Assembly (NCBI GenBank): GCA_031422335.1 | Contig: JANOQW010000034.1 | Location: 62,001 to 126,000 of the forward strand | Direction: 5' to 3' | From: Methylotenera_A sp031422335 | GTDB taxonomy: Bacteria > Pseudomonadota > Gammaproteobacteria > Burkholderiales > Methylophilaceae | Length of the DNA stretch: 64,000 bases | Made by a program: the position numbers and the translations under genes | Shown here: positions 1 through 7,954 of the stretch, piece by piece | Layout: each line of letters begins with the position of its first letter | How positions within the stretch are numbered: position 1 is the stretch's first letter | The notes under the pieces: generated by a model | Databases searched by the model: none | What the model was told of the DNA's origin: nothing | Seen by the model: only the letters and a program-made list of their open reading frames with translations

Positions 1-982
1 CTTTATCTAAAATAATCGGGATTGTCGCCAGTGAAATCACGTTATTCACCACCGTTGGTTTGCCAAACAAGCCTTCAATGGCCGGCAGTGGCGGCTTAAA
101 GCGCACCAAGCCGCGCTTGCCTTCTAGGCTTTCTATTAAGCTTGTTTCCTCACCGCAAATATACGCACCCGCCGCGCGGCGTACTTCTAGGTGAAAATCT
201 TTGCCGCTATTTTGAATATTTTTGCCCAAGTAGCCAGATTTTTCGGCCTTAGCAATAGCGCAAATTAACACTTTCAGCGCATGTGGGTACTCACTACGCA
301 AATAAATATAGCCGATGGTTGCGCCAACGGCCACGCCCGCAATGGTCATGCCTTCAATCAGCACAAACGGGTCATTTTCCATCACCATGCGGTCAGAAAA
401 AGTACCGCTATCGCCTTCATCCGCATTACAAACCACGTATTTTTGACCGCCAGGTTCGCCCGCACCTAACACTGTGTTCCACTTGATACCCGTCGGAAAA
501 GCCGCGCCACCACGACCGCGCAAGCCAGAATCGGTGACGGCTTTTACAATCTCCGCGCCTGTCATTTTTAATGCATTTTCTAGGCCTTTATAGCCGTCAT
601 GCGCGATGTAATCATCCAGCGAAACGGGGTCAGTAATGCCCACCCGCGCAAAGGTTAAGCGCTGTTGCTTTTTAAGCCAAGTGAGTTCTTCGGTTAAGCC
701 CAAATTTAGCGAGTGTTTGCCATTATTTAAAAAATCCGCATCAAACAAACTTGCTACATCTTTTGGCTCAACTGGCGCAAATGCTACACGACCCTTATCT
801 GTCGCCACCTCTACCAACGGTTCTAGCCAAAATAACCCACGCGAACCATTGCGAATAAGCTCAATGGTAATACCACGTTTATCAGCCTCGGCTTGAATGG
901 CTTTTGCAGTGCGATCTGCGCCTAAAGATAGTGCGGTAGAGTCTCTGGGGACAAAAACTTTAATTGGAGCGTCTTTAATCAT
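1..982 (-). CDS. fdsB: NAD-dependent formate dehydrogenase beta subunit, partial (3' end outside window)
   Basis: This is the flavoprotein subunit that passes electrons from formate oxidation to NAD+ in the soluble FdsGBA complex, the last energy-yielding step of methanol oxidation. The frame is open from ATG at 982 to the window edge (327 codons). It contains NuoF-type signatures: GLRGRGGAAFPTG (FMN/NADH site), CNADEGDSGTFSDR and GAYICGEETSLIESLEG, preceded by an N-terminal thioredoxin-like segment as in Cupriavidus FdsB (about 520 aa, recalled). Its start overlaps the fdsG stop by 4 nt (ATGA), so the two are translationally coupled. fdsA is expected just beyond position 1. NuoF of complex I is the alternative, but the fdsG partner and the adjacent Moco genes favour formate dehydrogenase. 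Confidence 0.93.
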   Translation of the reverse strand, partial: MIKDAPIKVFVPRDSTALSLGADRTAKAIQAEADKRGITIELIRNGSRGLFWLEPLVEVATDKGRVAFAPVEPKDVASLFDADFLNNGKHSLNLGLTEELTWLKKQQRLTFARVGITDPVSLDDYIAHDGYKGLENALKMTGAEIVKAVTDSGLRGRGGAAFPTGIKWNTVLGAGEPGGQKYVVCNADEGDSGTFSDRMVMENDPFVLIEGMTIAGVAVGATIGYIYLRSEYPHALKVLICAIAKAEKSGYLGKNIQNSGKDFHLEVRRAAGAYICGEETSLIESLEGKRGLVRFKPPLPAIEGLFGKPTVVNNVISLATIPIILDK

Positions 983-1464
983 GCCGCTCTCGCTTCTGCC
1001 ACAATATCGGCCACTTTTTCTGCTGTCATACGGCCATACACGTCATCGCCCAACATGACAGCGGGCGAGCAGGCACAATTGCCCAAGCAGTAAATGGGTA
1101 ACAAGGTAATGGCGCCATCTGAAGTAGTTTGATGGTAATCAATACCCAGCGCCGCTTTTACATTGGCTTCTAATTTTTCGCTGCCCATCGCTTGGCAGCT
1201 TTCGGCACGGCAAATTTGCAGCACATGTTTGCCTACTGGGTGCGTATGAAAATGGTGATAAAACGTGACCACGCCATGCACCTCTGCCACCGATAACGCC
1301 AATGCTTTAGAGATAGGCAAATAGGCTGCTTCTGGCACCCAGCCAATATCATCCTGAATGGCGTGCAATAGTGGCAACAGCGCACCTGGCAGATGTTTAT
1401 TTGCCGCAATATGCACATCAATTTTAGCTAAATCACTTGGGGTTAAGTCTGCTGCCACAACCAA
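979..1464 (-). CDS. fdsG: NAD-dependent formate dehydrogenase gamma subunit (2Fe-2S)
   Basis: This 161-aa NuoE-like thioredoxin-fold protein carries one 2Fe-2S cluster. The ligand pattern is visible as CRAESC followed by YCLGNC near residues 104-150. It relays electrons between FdsB flavin and the iron-sulfur chain of FdsA in the cytoplasm. It is the first gene of a minus-strand fds operon and overlaps fdsB by 4 nt. The divergent plus-strand neighbour moaA starts 183 bp away and begins a run of molybdopterin genes, which fits a molybdenum (or tungsten) formate dehydrogenase. Family and order are clear; the choice of FdsG over NuoE rests on context. Confidence 0.92.
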   Translation of the reverse strand: MVVAADLTPSDLAKIDVHIAANKHLPGALLPLLHAIQDDIGWVPEAAYLPISKALALSVAEVHGVVTFYHHFHTHPVGKHVLQICRAESCQAMGSEKLEANVKAALGIDYHQTTSDGAITLLPIYCLGNCACSPAVMLGDDVYGRMTAEKVADIVAEARAA

Positions 1465-1647
1465 TCCTAAATTAAAATGTCACTATTAATATCGCAATTT
1501 TCAAAACACTAGTATCATAAACTTATTTGGCCGCTAATCAAGGCGGTTATTAGCTGTACGCTTAAAAATAAGCATAGAGATATTTAAAAACAAGTTAAGC
1601 TTTACTTACCCAAATTATGACCGCAGTTTTTGTGAAAAATTCTAACT

Positions 1648-2658
1648 ATGGCAAGCCCTAATTCAGCGCCAGCACAACTGATCGACCAATTTGGCCGTAA
1701 GGTGGATTACATTCGCTTATCCATCACCGACCGTTGCGATTTTAGGTGCGTGTATTGCATGAGCGAGGACATGACTTTTTTGCCGCGCGACCAAGTGCTA
1801 AGCCTAGAAGAATGTGCAAGACTGGTGAAAATTTTTGTTGGGTTGGGTGTGTCTAAAGTGCGCATTACTGGCGGCGAGCCATTGGTACGCAAAAACGCCA
1901 TGTGGCTGTTTGAAGAAGTAGGGAAATTAGAGGGCCTTAAAGAGTTAGTGCTTACGACCAATGGCAGCCAATTGGCACAATATGCGGCTGCGCTAAAACA
2001 AGCGGGCGTTAAGCGCATTAACATTTCTATCGACAGCCTAAAACCCGAGCGATTTAAAAAAATCACCAGAACAGGCGATTTAAATAAAGTTTTATCTGGC
2101 CTACAAGCCAGTATCCATGCGGGTTTCGAAGGCATTAAAATAAACACTGTTTTAATGCGTGGTAGTAACGATGATGAAGCCACCGATTTAGTACGGTTTG
2201 CCATTGACCAAAAAATAGACATTAGCTTTATTGAAGAAATGCCACTGGGCGAGGTTGACCACAGCCGTAATAGCACCTTTGTAAGCAATACTGATACGCT
2301 AAAACTGTTGCAAAGTAAATTTACACTATGCACTAGCACCGAGACCACAGGCGGCCCAGCACGCTATTGGCGCATAGCCAACACGCAGACAAAAATCGGC
2401 TTTATTTCACCACATTCGCACAACTTTTGCGAAAGCTGCAACCGCGTGCGTATTACCTGCAAGGGCGAATTGTATTTATGTTTGGGGCAGGAAGACAAAG
2501 TAGATTTGATGCCGCTACTGCGCGCCAACCCCAATAACGACGCGCCAATTGTGCAGACCATTTTAGACAGTATGCGCGTTAAACCAAAAGGTCATGACTT
2601 CGATTTGCGCCGCGCACAGCCAGCAGTGGTAAGGTTTATGTCGCATACGGGTGGCTGA
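1648..2658 (+). CDS. moaA: GTP 3',8-cyclase (molybdenum cofactor biosynthesis protein A)
   Basis: This radical-SAM enzyme converts GTP to 3',8-cyclo-GTP, the first step of molybdopterin synthesis. The 336-aa product has the radical-SAM triad at residues 30-37 (C-x3-C-x2-C, within RCDFRCVYCM), an ITGGEPL SAM-binding stretch, a second C-terminal cluster (ESCNRVRITC and a later Cys), and the family's terminal Gly-Gly. Length is typical. It leads a tight plus-strand cluster with mobA and moeA, opposite formate dehydrogenase, the likely consumer of the cofactor. Confidence 0.96.
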   Translation: MASPNSAPAQLIDQFGRKVDYIRLSITDRCDFRCVYCMSEDMTFLPRDQVLSLEECARLVKIFVGLGVSKVRITGGEPLVRKNAMWLFEEVGKLEGLKELVLTTNGSQLAQYAAALKQAGVKRINISIDSLKPERFKKITRTGDLNKVLSGLQASIHAGFEGIKINTVLMRGSNDDEATDLVRFAIDQKIDISFIEEMPLGEVDHSRNSTFVSNTDTLKLLQSKFTLCTSTETTGGPARYWRIANTQTKIGFISPHSHNFCESCNRVRITCKGELYLCLGQEDKVDLMPLLRANPNNDAPIVQTILDSMRVKPKGHDFDLRRAQPAVVRFMSHTGG

Positions 2659-2661
2659 GTT

Positions 2662-3144
2662 GTGGACAATCCTGCTTTAACTAACTTATATGCAGACAAG
2701 GATTTAATACTAAATTTTCTCGCCACGTTCTCTAAGTTCGAATATGCCCTAAAAGTTTCTGGCTATTACACCACTAATAGGCGCGGGGAAGCAAAGGCAG
2801 ATTGGCCTAGATTTACTAAAGAGGTTTCTAATCAGTTGAATATTGAGTCGTCCGAGAACCTCAAAACCGCTTTCAATTTTATATTGAAATATCCTCTTCA
2901 ACTTTTAGGTGAGAAAGATGGAAAGTTGGATTGGATTCTTTTTGATATAGATAAAATCGAGCAGGATTTGGACAAAGTAATTTTTAAAATTAAACAAATA
3001 AGAAATAACACTTTTCATGGTGGCAAATTCTTAAGAGCCCCTGAAGATGAAGAAACAAATAGTCTGCTTTTGAAGCACTCCATAACCACACTTCTTGAAA
3101 TCAAGAACCTATCCAAAAAAATTCGATCTGCATTCGAAAGCTAA
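2662..3144 (+). CDS. HEPN-like protein of unknown function inserted in the Moco operon
   Basis: This is a 160-aa ORF with a GTG start 3 nt after the moaA stop. It is mostly helical and charged. Near the C-terminus residues 114-119 read RNNTFH followed by GGK, matching the R-x4-6-H motif of HEPN-superfamily RNases; the RNN-x-x-HGGK form is seen in several uncharacterised HEPN-type families (recalled). It is more AT-rich and Lys/Asn-rich than its neighbours, suggesting an acquired gene. No antitoxin-like partner is adjacent. It ends 4 nt before mobA, so it is probably cotranscribed. Whether it cleaves RNA is unknown; the HEPN assignment rests on one motif plus helical character. Confidence 0.6.
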   Translation: MDNPALTNLYADKDLILNFLATFSKFEYALKVSGYYTTNRRGEAKADWPRFTKEVSNQLNIESSENLKTAFNFILKYPLQLLGEKDGKLDWILFDIDKIEQDLDKVIFKIKQIRNNTFHGGKFLRAPEDEETNSLLLKHSITTLLEIKNLSKKIRSAFES

Positions 3145-3148
3145 CTGA

Positions 3149-3727
3149 ATGAAACTATCTTGCATTCTTCTTTCTGGCGGTCGTGCTACACGCATGAATG
3201 GCGTGGATAAAGGCTTGGTGCTTTTGCAAAACAAACCACTCATTGAGCACGTAATAGCCCGCTTGAAGCCACAAGTGAATGAAATACTCATCAATGCCAA
3301 CCGTGAAATTGCACAGTACGAAACTATTGGTTACCCTGTATTGCAAGATGAAACGGATGACTTTCTGGGACCTTTGGCAGGGTTTCTGCTAGGTTTAAAA
3401 CATGCCAAACACGACTATGTATTAACTGTGCCCTGCGATTCACCTTTGTTGCCACTCGATTTAGCTGAGCGTTTATTAAGCGGCATGGCTGAAGCCAACG
3501 CGGATATTGCTGTTGCGAGCAGTGATGAAAACGCGCACCCAGTGTTTTGTTTGATGAAAAAAAGCGTATTGCCCAGCCTGACGGAATATTTAGCCAGTGG
3601 CGAGCGCAAAGTAAGCACTTGGCAAAAAAGTCAACAATATGTAGAGGTCGATTTTAGCGATTGTGATGGGGCGTTTGTGAATTTGAATACGTTAGAAGAT
3701 TTGAAAGCATTAGAATTGAAGTTATGA
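3149..3727 (+). CDS. mobA: molybdenum cofactor guanylyltransferase
   Basis: This enzyme attaches GMP to molybdopterin to make the MGD cofactor needed by DMSO-reductase-family enzymes such as formate dehydrogenase. The 192-aa protein begins with the nucleotidyltransferase loop LSGGRATRMNGVDKG, followed by NKPLIEHVI and a VPCDSPLLP metal/GTP-binding segment. Length is normal. Its stop overlaps the moeA start by 4 nt (3724-3727). Its presence shows that bis-MGD-type cofactor is made. Confidence 0.95.
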   Translation: MKLSCILLSGGRATRMNGVDKGLVLLQNKPLIEHVIARLKPQVNEILINANREIAQYETIGYPVLQDETDDFLGPLAGFLLGLKHAKHDYVLTVPCDSPLLPLDLAERLLSGMAEANADIAVASSDENAHPVFCLMKKSVLPSLTEYLASGERKVSTWQKSQQYVEVDFSDCDGAFVNLNTLEDLKALELKL

Positions 3728-5001
3728 CCAAGCCCACACTTTCGACACTCGCCACCGACCCAAGCTGTATGGACGATTACGACCCAAATGCAATGTCAGT
3801 CGATCAAGCACGCGCATTTATTGCGCAATTTTTACAGCCTGTGACAGAAACTGAAATCTTGCCCATTCGCGAAAGTTTAGGTCGCGTATTGGCCACAGAT
3901 ATTGTGTCGCCAGCCAATGTGCCCAACCACAATAATAGCGCTATGGATGGTTTTGCTTTTAAGCATTCTGATGGCATTAAAATTATTAAAGTGATTGGTA
4001 CGGCTTTTGCTGGCAAACCGTTTGAAGGTATTGTTAAAGCCGGCGAATGCGTCAAAATTATGACGGGCGCTGTGATTCCGCAAGGCACTGATACGGTGAT
4101 TATGCAAGAAAAAACCGCCACAAAAAGCGATTGCATTACCTTGCTTGACACCCCCAGCAAAGGCCAAAATGTGCGGCTGGCTGGGGAGGATTTAAGTATA
4201 GGCCAAACCGTTTTGGCCAAAGGCCAGCCGTTAAAACCTGCCGATTTAGGCTTAATTGCATCACTTGGCATAGGCAAAGTGGAAGTTTACCGCCAATTAA
4301 AAGTCGCGTTTTTTAGCACAGGCGATGAGCTGGTAAGCGCTGGTAAAAAGCTGGAGGAAGGCCAAATTTATGACAGTAATCGCTACACGCTGTTTGGTAT
4401 GCTAAGTCGCTTAAGCGTGGTGATTAGCGATTTAGGCAATGTGCCAGATAACCCAAATTTGCTTGAGAAAACCTTATTAAAAGCTGCCAGTGAAAATGAT
4501 GTGGTGATTACCAGCGGCGGTGTTTCGGTAGGCGAGGCCGATTACATGAAAGCGCTTTTAGCCAAACATGGCCAAGTATTATTTTGGAAAATTAACATGA
4601 AGCCTGGCCGACCATTAGCGTATGGAAAAATAGGGCTTAATAATCAAAAACAAGCACACTATTTTGGTTTGCCAGGCAATCCTGTTTCTGCCATGGTGAC
4701 GTTTTACCAGTTTGTACAGCCTGCCCTGCAAGCTATATCTGGTGAGGCTTGCAGGGCAGTGCCATTTTTTAATGTGCAATGTAGTGCAAGCATTAAAAAA
4801 GCCACTGGTCGCACTGAGTTTCAGCGTGGCGTTTTGTTTGAGGATAATGGCGAGTGGAAAGTGAAACCCTTGCCCAACCAAGGCTCTGGCGTGCTAAGCA
4901 GCATGAGCACGGCCAACTGTTTTATTGTGCTAGATGAAACGGTGGGCAACTGCGATGCAGGCACCATGGTAAAACTGCAATTGCTGGATAGTTTTATCTA
5001 A
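3724..5001 (+). CDS. moeA: molybdopterin molybdenumtransferase
   Basis: This 425-aa protein inserts molybdate into adenylylated molybdopterin. Recognisable parts are the substrate-binding NNSAMDGFAF segment, GECVKIMTGAVIPQGTD, the MoCF/MogA-like domain with FFSTGDEL and TSGGVSVGEADYM, and the GLPGNPVSAMVTF stretch, ending in the C-terminal beta-barrel. It overlaps mobA by 4 nt and closes the plus-strand moaA-HEPN-mobA-moeA cluster. The tonB promoter region follows. Confidence 0.95.
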   Translation: MTKPTLSTLATDPSCMDDYDPNAMSVDQARAFIAQFLQPVTETEILPIRESLGRVLATDIVSPANVPNHNNSAMDGFAFKHSDGIKIIKVIGTAFAGKPFEGIVKAGECVKIMTGAVIPQGTDTVIMQEKTATKSDCITLLDTPSKGQNVRLAGEDLSIGQTVLAKGQPLKPADLGLIASLGIGKVEVYRQLKVAFFSTGDELVSAGKKLEEGQIYDSNRYTLFGMLSRLSVVISDLGNVPDNPNLLEKTLLKAASENDVVITSGGVSVGEADYMKALLAKHGQVLFWKINMKPGRPLAYGKIGLNNQKQAHYFGLPGNPVSAMVTFYQFVQPALQAISGEACRAVPFFNVQCSASIKKATGRTEFQRGVLFEDNGEWKVKPLPNQGSGVLSSMSTANCFIVLDETVGNCDAGTMVKLQLLDSFI

Positions 5002-5096
5002 CACTTGAAATTCAAAGCGTTAGTTTACCAGCTGAATTGCCAGCTTAATTTTACATAAATTTAAAAAATTGGTTTATTACAACCATAATTTTGGCT

Positions 5097-5115
5097 AATA
5101 ATGGTTATCATTTAG
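5097..5115. promoter_or_regulatory. candidate Fur box upstream of tonB
   Basis: The 19-mer AATAATGGTTATCATTTAG agrees with the classical Fur consensus (GATAATGATAATCATTATC) at about 13 of 19 positions by eye. It lies about 40 bp before the TTG start of tonB, the place expected for iron repression of an energy transducer. A TATAAT-like stretch (TATAGTATAAT) lies just downstream around 5125. Prediction only. Confidence 0.45.
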
Positions 5116-5153
5116 TTTTAAGCTATAGTATAATCAACGGTTTAGCTTAACTC

Positions 5154-5927
5154 TTGTACGCATATTCCACTTTGGACATCGCAATTAAAAAATCCAACAG
5201 CTATTCTAACTTTAGTGAGAACACGCTCATTTGGGCGGTGATATGCTCGATGTTGCTGCATGTATTGCTCGCGGTAGTGTTGCCAAATTTTAAGTTTGAT
5301 ATTAGCAAAGATAAGCCGCAACCGCTTACTGTAGAAATTATGCAGCCTGCGCCGCCCTCTCCAGTGGTAATGCCTGCGCCAATAGTAGAGCCTGAGCCTA
5401 TCAAACCCGAACCGATCAAAAAAGAAATTAAGTCGATTAAACCTATACCCAAGAAATCGCCAGAGCCAGTCCCTGTCCCTGTCCAAGAAAGCAACCCCGA
5501 GCCAGCCGAGCCTCCACCACCAAATATCATCACTACTGCACCAAAAGTAGATATTGCTCCTGTTATAACCGTACCCCCACCACCACCCGAGCCACCAAAA
5601 AAAATAGAGCCCAGCGAAAATGATATTAGCAACGCGCTAGGGCAATATGGCAACACTTTAGGTCGCGCCATTGCCAAACACAAAAGCTACCCAAAAATTG
5701 CGCAAATGCGCGGTTGGCAAGGTGAATGTTTACTGGATTTAAAAATTGATAGCAGCGGCAATGTGATCTCTGCCAGCGTAAAACAAAGCAGTGGCCATGA
5801 ATCGCTGGATAACCAAGCACTCGAGATGGTGCGCAAAGCATCTCCCTTCCCCGCGCCGCCCGAGGCCTTGCGAGGCCGCAGTTTCAACATCACTGTGCCG
5901 GTGTCATTTAAACTAGAAAACGCCTAA
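5154..5927 (+). CDS. tonB: energy transducer TonB
   Basis: TonB couples the inner-membrane proton motive force to outer-membrane receptors. The 257-aa product has one N-terminal membrane segment (about residues 26-44), a long Pro/Glu/Lys/Val-rich periplasmic spacer (about residues 60-145), and a C-terminal TonB domain with YPKIAQMRGWQGE and the VKQSSGHESLDNQAL signature. The first start in frame is TTG 5154; another TTG lies at 5172, and neither has a strong ribosome site, so the exact N-terminus is uncertain. exbB and exbD are not adjacent. A Fur-like site precedes it and a sensor kinase follows with a 1-nt overlap. Confidence 0.9.
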   Translation: MYAYSTLDIAIKKSNSYSNFSENTLIWAVICSMLLHVLLAVVLPNFKFDISKDKPQPLTVEIMQPAPPSPVVMPAPIVEPEPIKPEPIKKEIKSIKPIPKKSPEPVPVPVQESNPEPAEPPPPNIITTAPKVDIAPVITVPPPPPEPPKKIEPSENDISNALGQYGNTLGRAIAKHKSYPKIAQMRGWQGECLLDLKIDSSGNVISASVKQSSGHESLDNQALEMVRKASPFPAPPEALRGRSFNITVPVSFKLENA

Positions 5928-7384
5928 TGCCCACTTCGCAAGACTTTAAAAATAAGTCTCTGCGCGATTTATTGTTAGCGCATGAGCTCATTTTTATCGC
6001 ACTTATTTTGCTGGCAGTGGCGGCGGGTGCTTATGGCATTTATGTGTGGGATAAAGCCGCCAAAGAATCGCAACGTATTCATTACCTTAGCCAAGAAATT
6101 CAACAAACGCGTGGCGATTTATATCGCCAAATGAAAGAGCTGTTTGATACGTTTTTTTTAGAAGATGCCGACGCAAAAAATGAGTACGATGCTTATACGC
6201 AATCTATTTTAAAACACTTTACTGCGCTAAATAATTTAGCCGTTGGTACGCAAGAAAAACAAGCCCTTAGCGATTTAGAAAGCAACTATAAGAGCTTTGT
6301 GAACGAGGCGCCCGCTTTGTTTTATCGCTATCAAGCCTCGCCCAATGCGGCGTCTCGCAAGTTGTTATACAAAGATATTGAAACAGGTATTTTTAGCCAA
6401 TATGAGGCAGTGTCTAAGCGTGCTGAGGATTTACTGGCACTGAAGCAAGTAGAGCTTAAAACGCGCTTAGAAGTAGCCAAATACGCTTCAATTGCCGTAC
6501 TCATTATCCCAATTTTATTAGCAGGTTTATTGTTGGTGTTATCGCGGTTATTTTTAAAGCACGCAATTATTAACCCGATTAATGCCATCATGCAGGCTAC
6601 CACTGAGATTAGCGCTGGCAATTTGCAACAGCAAGTACCAGAGGCGGGCGCAGCAGAACTAGCCACGCTCTCACAAAAAATTAACATGATGGCAACCGAG
6701 CTGCAAGCCAACAGGGATGCGCTTGTGCGCACCGAGAAGCAAGCTGCTATGGGCTTATTGGTGCCCATGTTAGCGCATAATATTCGCAATCCGCTAGCCA
6801 GCATACGCGCCACTGCACAGCTGCTAGACGAACCCACGCACGATAAAGACACGCGCGAATCGCTGCAAGGTATTATGCAGACGGTAGATAAACTAGAGCG
6901 CTGGACCGGTGGTTTACTTGCCTATTTGCTGCCAGCAAAACCACAACTCACACTGGCTAACTTTGATGCAATTTTAGCAGGTGCCATGCTGCCGCTGACA
7001 CAAAAAATACGCGATAAAAATATCACAGTGGTTAAAAATATTCAGCCGGCAAATTTACAAATTCATACCGATGAACACTTACTAGAGCAAATGTTTTACA
7101 ACCTCATATTAAACGCCATTGATGCCTCATCCAAGGGCAGCAGCATTACAGTATCAGCACAACTGATTGATAACACTTTGAATTGCACGATAACGGACGT
7201 AGGGTCTGGCATGCCATTTATGCCAGACCCTCGCACGCTTAGCCCTGGACCAAGCACTAAGCGCTTTGGTACTGGCTTGGGCATTCCGTTTGCATTTAAA
7301 GTGTGCGAAGTATTGGGTGGTCAAATTAGCTTTAAATCGGCACAACCACAAGGCACGCGCGTGACTATAACGCTGCCAAAATAA
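5927..7384 (+). CDS. membrane sensor histidine kinase (HAMP, HisKA, HATPase)
   Basis: This 485-aa two-component sensor has a TM segment near residues 17-37, a periplasmic helical region, a second TM near 186-208, a HAMP linker, and an H-box with AHNIRNPLASIRA in which His is the phosphoacceptor. An HATPase domain follows with N-box NLILNAIDAS, DVGSGMPF and GTGLGIPFA. Its ATG overlaps the tonB stop (TAATG), so the pair is cotranscribed. No response regulator is adjacent, so it is an orphan here. The signal is unknown; an iron- or cell-envelope-related cue is only a guess from tonB. Confidence 0.88.
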   Translation: MPTSQDFKNKSLRDLLLAHELIFIALILLAVAAGAYGIYVWDKAAKESQRIHYLSQEIQQTRGDLYRQMKELFDTFFLEDADAKNEYDAYTQSILKHFTALNNLAVGTQEKQALSDLESNYKSFVNEAPALFYRYQASPNAASRKLLYKDIETGIFSQYEAVSKRAEDLLALKQVELKTRLEVAKYASIAVLIIPILLAGLLLVLSRLFLKHAIINPINAIMQATTEISAGNLQQQVPEAGAAELATLSQKINMMATELQANRDALVRTEKQAAMGLLVPMLAHNIRNPLASIRATAQLLDEPTHDKDTRESLQGIMQTVDKLERWTGGLLAYLLPAKPQLTLANFDAILAGAMLPLTQKIRDKNITVVKNIQPANLQIHTDEHLLEQMFYNLILNAIDASSKGSSITVSAQLIDNTLNCTITDVGSGMPFMPDPRTLSPGPSTKRFGTGLGIPFAFKVCEVLGGQISFKSAQPQGTRVTITLPK

Positions 7385-7477
7385 TTTAAACTTTAGTCTC
7401 AACCAAAACATTTTTGTTTTGTCATAATTTTTAGCTTGCCTAAAAGCTAAATTTTTACAACAATGAGAATAATAACT

Positions 7478-7945
7478 ATGACAACCTCTATGCTCAATAA
7501 ACCCGTCACTAATTTTGAATTAGTAGCCACCAGCGGGCTCAACTTTAAACTTTCAGATTACCTAGGCAAAGTGCTAGTAATCTACTTTTACCCCAAAGAT
7601 AATACGCCAGGTTGCACCACACAGGGCATGCAGTTTCGCGATAACTACGCACAATTTCAGGCAGCCAATACTGAGATTTTTGGCGTATCGCGCGACAGCC
7701 TAAAATCGCATGAAAACTTTAAAGCTAAATTCACCTTTCCATTTGAATTACTTGCCGATACCGAAGAGCTGGCTTGTGGGGTTTTTGGTGTGATGAAAAT
7801 GAAAAATATGTATGGCAAACAAGTACGCGGCGTAGAGCGCAGCACGTTTGTGATTGATAAAAATGGCGTGCTGATTCAAGAATGGCGCGGCGTAAAAGTG
7901 GATGGTCACGCGCAACAAGTGTTAGATTTTATTCAAACTTTATAA
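7478..7945 (+). CDS. bcp: thiol peroxidase, Bcp/PrxQ-type peroxiredoxin
   Basis: This AhpC/TSA-family peroxiredoxin reduces hydrogen and organic peroxides. The core NTPGCTTQG carries the peroxidatic Cys, and FYPKDNTPGC is the family signature. The usual second Cys five residues later is replaced by Met (GCTTQGMQ), so it may be a 1-Cys enzyme or use the other Cys in ELACGVFGV. I chose ATG 7478 (preceded by GAGA) over ATG 7463, which has no visible ribosome site. It is followed 9 nt later by a PhoH-family gene. Confidence 0.9.
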   Translation: MTTSMLNKPVTNFELVATSGLNFKLSDYLGKVLVIYFYPKDNTPGCTTQGMQFRDNYAQFQAANTEIFGVSRDSLKSHENFKAKFTFPFELLADTEELACGVFGVMKMKNMYGKQVRGVERSTFVIDKNGVLIQEWRGVKVDGHAQQVLDFIQTL

Positions 7946-7954
7946 AAAGAAGCT

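Noticed and set aside
1707..2348. 213-codon minus-strand ORF opposite moaA
   Set aside because: Lies wholly inside moaA, which has all its cluster-binding cysteines; the antisense product has no recognisable features.
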